Below, one piece after another: positions 28,001 through 30,224 of a stretch of DNA of 30,224 bases; position 1 is the first letter of the stretch, and each line of letters begins with the position of its first letter. This DNA is from DASUDX01 sp036275365. GTDB lineage: Bacteria; Pseudomonadota; Gammaproteobacteria; Nevskiales; Nevskiaceae. The stretch is taken from positions 1-30,224 of the forward strand of contig DASUDX010000107.1 in the NCBI GenBank assembly GCA_036275365.1, read 5' to 3'. The notes under the pieces are model-generated. The model did no database searches, had not been told where the DNA came from, and saw nothing but the letters and a program-made list of their open reading frames with translations. Both the position numbers and the translations under genes were made by a program.

Positions 28001-28112
28001 GGGAGGCGGTGCCACCCCCACCGCCACAGGCGGCGATGAACAGCGCCGCCAGCCCAGCCAGCACAGGACGCAGCCGGATCGCGGTCCGGTCAACAAGGGT
28101 CAGGGTGTACAT
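25068..28112 (-). CDS. Lipoprotein fusing a parallel beta-helix to a di-haem (SO2930-like) domain
   Basis: 1014-residue exported protein. Signal peptide with lipobox FIAAC (lipidation at Cys29) is followed by a Gly/Pro low-complexity tether to about residue 48. Residues about 55-470 are a right-handed parallel beta-helix with recurrent N-rich turns (IRNSRAAYNVFGFEIENV, ANNIAECNTGGFLVYD, IFNNSFENNDTGGI), resembling TIGR03805. The C-terminal part (about 600-1000) resembles the SO2930/HNE_0200 family (TIGR03806): YVLNSKLFTDYAVKHR, LFPVGTVIAKTFSF, YETRLLIKR. It carries two haem c sites, CLICH (Cys782, Cys785, His786) and CAHCH (Cys892, Cys895, His896). To my knowledge the two families are usually separate neighbouring genes. 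Start 28112 has AGGAGG 7 bases upstream. Possibly a surface polymer-binding redox enzyme; function unknown. Confidence 0.85.
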   Translation of the reverse strand: MYTLTLVDRTAIRLRPVLAGLAALFIAACGGGGGTASPPPPTGGGGGEVAGRVFRIQPGPEATTQMVAAMVQARPRDVIEFGCGYFELGTGFALNGTEDIRVRGCGINETVLSFKTSNSQEGFLATNVRGLVAEGFTVLDSPGDAFKLKGVDVGTLRRVRAIWSSGRNTADEDTITAENFRDKLQVACTQPARENPANPASNPANTTSPDYTVSVASGRYGIYPVESRNILVEEAESIGASDAGIYVGQTTKAIIRNSRAAYNVFGFEIENVQGGEYANNIAECNTGGFLVYDLDGLTQYGKRARVHGNIARNNNSYNFAQPGTIVANVPRGSGLITLAYDQIDIFNNSFENNDTGGIIVTSYEVLGVPGDRRLDMYSEGIRISGNRFKNNGNNLPAPDFATIVATGGEQVSTAFPMIVGLKSVAGGGDYRGAHLVWDGLMDSLDAECPYPVDANGRPVPADEDGKPILSNADPNPACRYNAYKFKPDGSRITPKWWFNCVEAGNQFEGDSEDYLNFNGLRGLEAVFAASSGDPIATVTSLPQLVEFPGSFEAAENDCLGRFGANLPPLAPIELEPFVPSDLLDPAPSEETVARLCGTVAAAGQINGEAALRVNCPRLDQYQLFADPADPTSLPRGQGIPYVLNSKLFTDYAVKHRVVFLPPGQPAVYRATGEDISSNGTLLFPVGTVIAKTFSFVEAGVQTPYETRLLIKRQRAPRADGSPGAVYWDALEYIWREENGSRVALFSPGGGQAAASWDFEDVDSGVRHQGSTPAYLFPNINQCLICHANDDNETGSAPIGPKVRNLNRAYVSESPVRSGSDAHPVAGRNQIAWWCANGFLANCPADLGLNEASQVAQAIERIPVFNIPGDAGFPAGSKADIEARARAYLEINCAHCHNERGQASNTGFYVDVFRPVNATYGICKGPTATGSEGRGGRLVDIFPGDAAASIVPYRIGPEATAIAARMPPLARSVVHDEAFDLLSQWIDTVVDETYEDADACPDNGGPLGIAGHGRR

Positions 28113-28293
28113 GGAAGCCTCCTCGCGAGCCCGGTCATGGCCGGACCGCTCATGGTCTTGCAGGCGCAGCACGCCGCACGCCTACCAGAGTACGGTCTGC
28201 GCCGGTCCGGCGCATCCGGGTGCGGCTGGTAAATCGATCTTGGGGGCTTCCCCTCCTTTCGCGCCGGCGCTGGGTCAGCGGCGGGGGCAGTGC

Positions 28294-28322
28294 TTGCCAG
28301 GCCCGGCCGGGCTCGGTACAAG
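28294..28322 (+). promoter_or_regulatory. Promoter of the carbonic anhydrase gene
   Basis: TTGCCA, 17-base spacer, TACAAG: the best sigma-70-like promoter in the window. Start near 28329, giving a 23-base leader with GGGAGG at 28341-28346. The 239-base divergent gap (28113-28351) holds nothing else I can support. Confidence 0.6.
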
Positions 28323-28351
28323 GGCGGGCTTTCAACGGCAGGGAGGTAGGG

Positions 28352-29005
28352 ATGGTCACGGCACGCGAGGCACTGGCACGGCTCAAGGCAGGCAACCGCC
28401 GCTTTGTGGAGGAGGCCCGCAGCCGCTCGGCGATGACCGGTGCCGATCGCCGCATCGAGCTGGTCGACGGCCAGCAACCCTTCGCCGTGGTGCTCGGCTG
28501 CTCGGATTCGCGGGTACCCGCCGAGATCGTCTTCGGCCAGGGCCTGGGCGATCTGTTCGTGATCCGCATCGCCGGCAACATCGTCGCGCCCTCGCAGATC
28601 GGCAGCGTGGAGTTCGCGGTCGAGCGCTTCGGCGTGCCGCTGGTGGTGGTGATGGGTCATTCCCGCTGCGGCGCGATCAGCGCCACCCTGGAGGCCCTGA
28701 GTGGCGCCGCCGGCGCCAAGCCCCACTCGCGCAATCTGCGGTCGATCGTCCAGCGGGTGCGGCCGGCGGTGGAATCGCTGCTGGAAACCGAGCTTCGCCA
28801 CGACCCCGAGGCCCTGCTCAAGGCAGCCGTGCGGGCCAATGTGCGGGTGGCGGCCAGCCATCTGCGGCACGGCTCGGAGATCCTCGAACAGCTGATCGAA
28901 CAGGGCCAGCTGGTGGTGGTGGGTGCCGAGTACTCGCTGGAGACCGGCGAGGTGAGCTTCCTCGATCGCCTCGACGACGAGGTCGGCCCCGCGGCCACCG
29001 AGTGA
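28352..29005 (+). CDS. Beta-class carbonic anhydrase
   Basis: 217-residue zinc enzyme interconverting CO2 and bicarbonate. The active site is complete: CSDSR with zinc ligand Cys50 and the Asp52-Arg54 dyad, and GHSRCG with zinc ligands His103 and Cys106. ALARLKAGNRRFV at the N-terminus and LVVVGAEYSLETGEVSFL at the C-terminus are normal for the family. No signal peptide, so it is cytoplasmic. The ATG at 28352 has GGGAGG 5 bases upstream and its own good promoter; a longer frame open upstream would span that promoter. Divergent from the di-haem lipoprotein gene. Confidence 0.95.
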   Translation: MVTAREALARLKAGNRRFVEEARSRSAMTGADRRIELVDGQQPFAVVLGCSDSRVPAEIVFGQGLGDLFVIRIAGNIVAPSQIGSVEFAVERFGVPLVVVMGHSRCGAISATLEALSGAAGAKPHSRNLRSIVQRVRPAVESLLETELRHDPEALLKAAVRANVRVAASHLRHGSEILEQLIEQGQLVVVGAEYSLETGEVSFLDRLDDEVGPAATE

Positions 29006-29014
29006 GCGAGTGGT

Positions 29015-29034
29015 CCGGCGCCCCGTCGCGCCGG
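29015..29034 (+). terminator. Hairpin after the carbonic anhydrase gene
   Basis: CCGGCGC / GCGCCGG arms with a 6-base loop, 9 bases past the stop codon. No T-run. Confidence 0.5.
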
Positions 29035-29093
29035 GCTCCGTGCGCTGGATCACGCCAGCCACGGCCACCGGCCGAGAGCGCCCGCCTGCCGGA

Positions 29094-29122
29094 TTGACGC
29101 GCCCGGATGGCGGGCGTAGCGT
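29094..29122 (+). promoter_or_regulatory. Promoter of the protease gene
   Basis: TTGACG, 17-base spacer, TAGCGT. Predicted start near 29129, with a leader of about 75 bases. GGGGGGAG precedes the ATG at 29204 by about 3-4 bases. Confidence 0.55.
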
Positions 29123-29203
29123 CCCCGTGCCGGGCCTTGCCCCGGCATCCGGATCTTCAGCTGCCGTGGGGGCAGCCGGTCCATCACGGGATTGGGGGGA
29201 GTC

Positions 29204-30224
29204 ATGAACGAGCACGGGTTTGCCTGGCATCGCCGGGCGATGGGGCTGTTGCTGGCGCTGGCGCTGAGCGGGATGGCGCCCCTGCTGGTCGCGGCGGAAG
29301 CGACGGTCCTGCAGCCGCAGGCGCTGGCCCAGGTCGAGGCGCTGCGTGAGCTGAGCCGCCAGCGCAGCGGCGTCGAGGCCAAGATCGAGGCCCCGCTGTA
29401 TCTCGCCTCCCTGCAGCAGCGGCGCACCAAGAGCACCACGCTGCAACGCCAGCTCGCCGCCATCGGCTCCAGCTTCCGCTATGTGCGCAGCGGCAAGGAC
29501 GGACGGGTCGATGTCGAGGTCATTCTTCGGCGTGGCAGCGCGCCAGCGGCAGCGCTCAAGCGCTTTGCAGAGCTGGGCGGCGAGGGTAAGGCCCAGCGCC
29601 TGCCGGATGGCAGCCAGATGATTCGCGGCCGGCTGGCCCTGCAGGCCCTGCGACCGATGGCCGAGCTGGGCGAGGTGCGCAGCATCCGCCGCATGGTCGG
29701 CGCGGTGACCCAGAGCCAGCCCGATCCGCTCGTGCGCAGCGAGGGCGACCGGACCCATGGCGCCGACCTCGCCCGCAACCGCTTCGGTGCGCTCGGCCAG
29801 GGCGTGAAGATCTGTGCGCTTTCCGATGGCGTGGATTCGCTGGCGGTCAGCCAGCAGCGTGGTGAGCTGCCGGTGGTGGATGTCCTGCCCGGCCAGGCGG
29901 GGGAGGGTGACGAGGGCACCGCCATGCTCGAGATCCTCCACGACCTCGCCCCCCAGGCGGAGCTCGGCTTTGCCACTGCCTTCAATGGTGAGGCGCAGTT
30001 CGCCCAGAACATCATCGATCTGGCGGCGGATGGCTGCGATGTGATCGTCGACGATGTCATCTATTTCGATGAGTCACCGTTTCAGGACGGGCCGGTGGCC
30101 CAGGCGGTGAATCAGGTCACCGCGGCCGGTGTGCTGTATTTCTCCTCGGCCGGCAACGAGGGCAATCTGACCGATGGCACCTCCGGAACCTGGGAGGGGG
30201 ATTTCACGCCCAATGGCCAGCTGG
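29204..30224 (+). CDS. Exported subtilase/sedolisin-like serine protease (5' part)
   Basis: First 340 codons of a gene running off the window. Residues 1 to about 32 form a Sec signal peptide (basic start with WHRRA, a hydrophobic core, and an Ala-rich end LLVAAEA). A propeptide-like region to about 190 follows. The protease domain then shows Asp208 in CALSDGVDSL, DEGTAMLEILHDLAPQAEL, where the usual subtilisin His is replaced by Glu237, and the oxyanion Asn318 in SSAGNEG. The Glu in place of His resembles the S53-like (sedolisin) group of subtilase-fold enzymes. The catalytic Ser segment lies beyond the window, so activity cannot be judged. Confidence 0.85.
   Translation, partial: MNEHGFAWHRRAMGLLLALALSGMAPLLVAAEATVLQPQALAQVEALRELSRQRSGVEAKIEAPLYLASLQQRRTKSTTLQRQLAAIGSSFRYVRSGKDGRVDVEVILRRGSAPAAALKRFAELGGEGKAQRLPDGSQMIRGRLALQALRPMAELGEVRSIRRMVGAVTQSQPDPLVRSEGDRTHGADLARNRFGALGQGVKICALSDGVDSLAVSQQRGELPVVDVLPGQAGEGDEGTAMLEILHDLAPQAELGFATAFNGEAQFAQNIIDLAADGCDVIVDDVIYFDESPFQDGPVAQAVNQVTAAGVLYFSSAGNEGNLTDGTSGTWEGDFTPNGQL

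Overview
High-GC (roughly 70%) proteobacterial chromosome, most likely a gammaproteobacterium. The clues are the order ilvN-ilvC-psd-pssA-leuA (a gamma/betaproteobacterial arrangement), a ClpA-type chaperone, short -10 boxes of the TACACT type close to start codons, and the predicted UDG-rimI pair. The taxon is inferred from gene content only. Coding density is very high: no gene-free stretch exceeds 300 bases (largest gaps 28113-28351 and 29006-29203). I saw no rRNA, tRNA, CRISPR array, insertion sequence or prophage gene.

Layout. 1-3775 (+): 3' end of clpA, then a Ser/Thr kinase-HDOD-GAF fusion. 3803-12885 (-): nine genes in a row. The first four in transcription order are a sensory cassette: a PAS-PAS histidine kinase, an Rcp1-like single-domain response regulator, a REC-PAS-GGDEF diguanylate cyclase and a stand-alone BLUF blue-light receptor. 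Then come acetolactate synthase large subunit (ilvB), a LysR regulator, an alpha/beta hydrolase, a DUF4442-type hotdog thioesterase and a crotonase; the last three look like an ester/acyl-CoA catabolic unit under the LysR protein. 13013-21031 (+): ilvN, ilvC, a degenerate phosphatidylserine decarboxylase homologue, pssA, a probable Leu-rich leader peptide with attenuator, leuA, a GNAT acetyltransferase, a family-4-like uracil-DNA glycosylase, rimI and a UMF1-type transporter. 21103-22512 (+): wax ester synthase/diacylglycerol acyltransferase. 22501-24077: a LysR regulator divergent from an AhpD/CMD-like protein. 24141-25025 (+): a second crotonase. 25068-28112 (-): a large lipoprotein fusing a parallel beta-helix to a di-haem domain. 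28352-29005 (+): beta-carbonic anhydrase. 29204-end (+): start of an exported subtilase/sedolisin-like protease.

How parts fit. IlvB, IlvN, IlvC and LeuA form the branched-chain amino acid route, but ilvB has been inverted and moved about 4 kb from ilvN, with the light/c-di-GMP cassette lying between. PssA and the PSD-like protein belong to phosphatidylethanolamine synthesis, although the PSD-like protein lacks its self-cleavage serine. Two LysR genes each have a T-N11-A palindrome centred about 65 bp upstream of an inferred transcription start, which points to their local targets. The most unusual items are the catalytically dead PSD homologue in the pssA locus, the beta-helix/di-haem fusion, the BLUF/GGDEF cassette splitting the ilv locus, and the leuA leader/attenuator.
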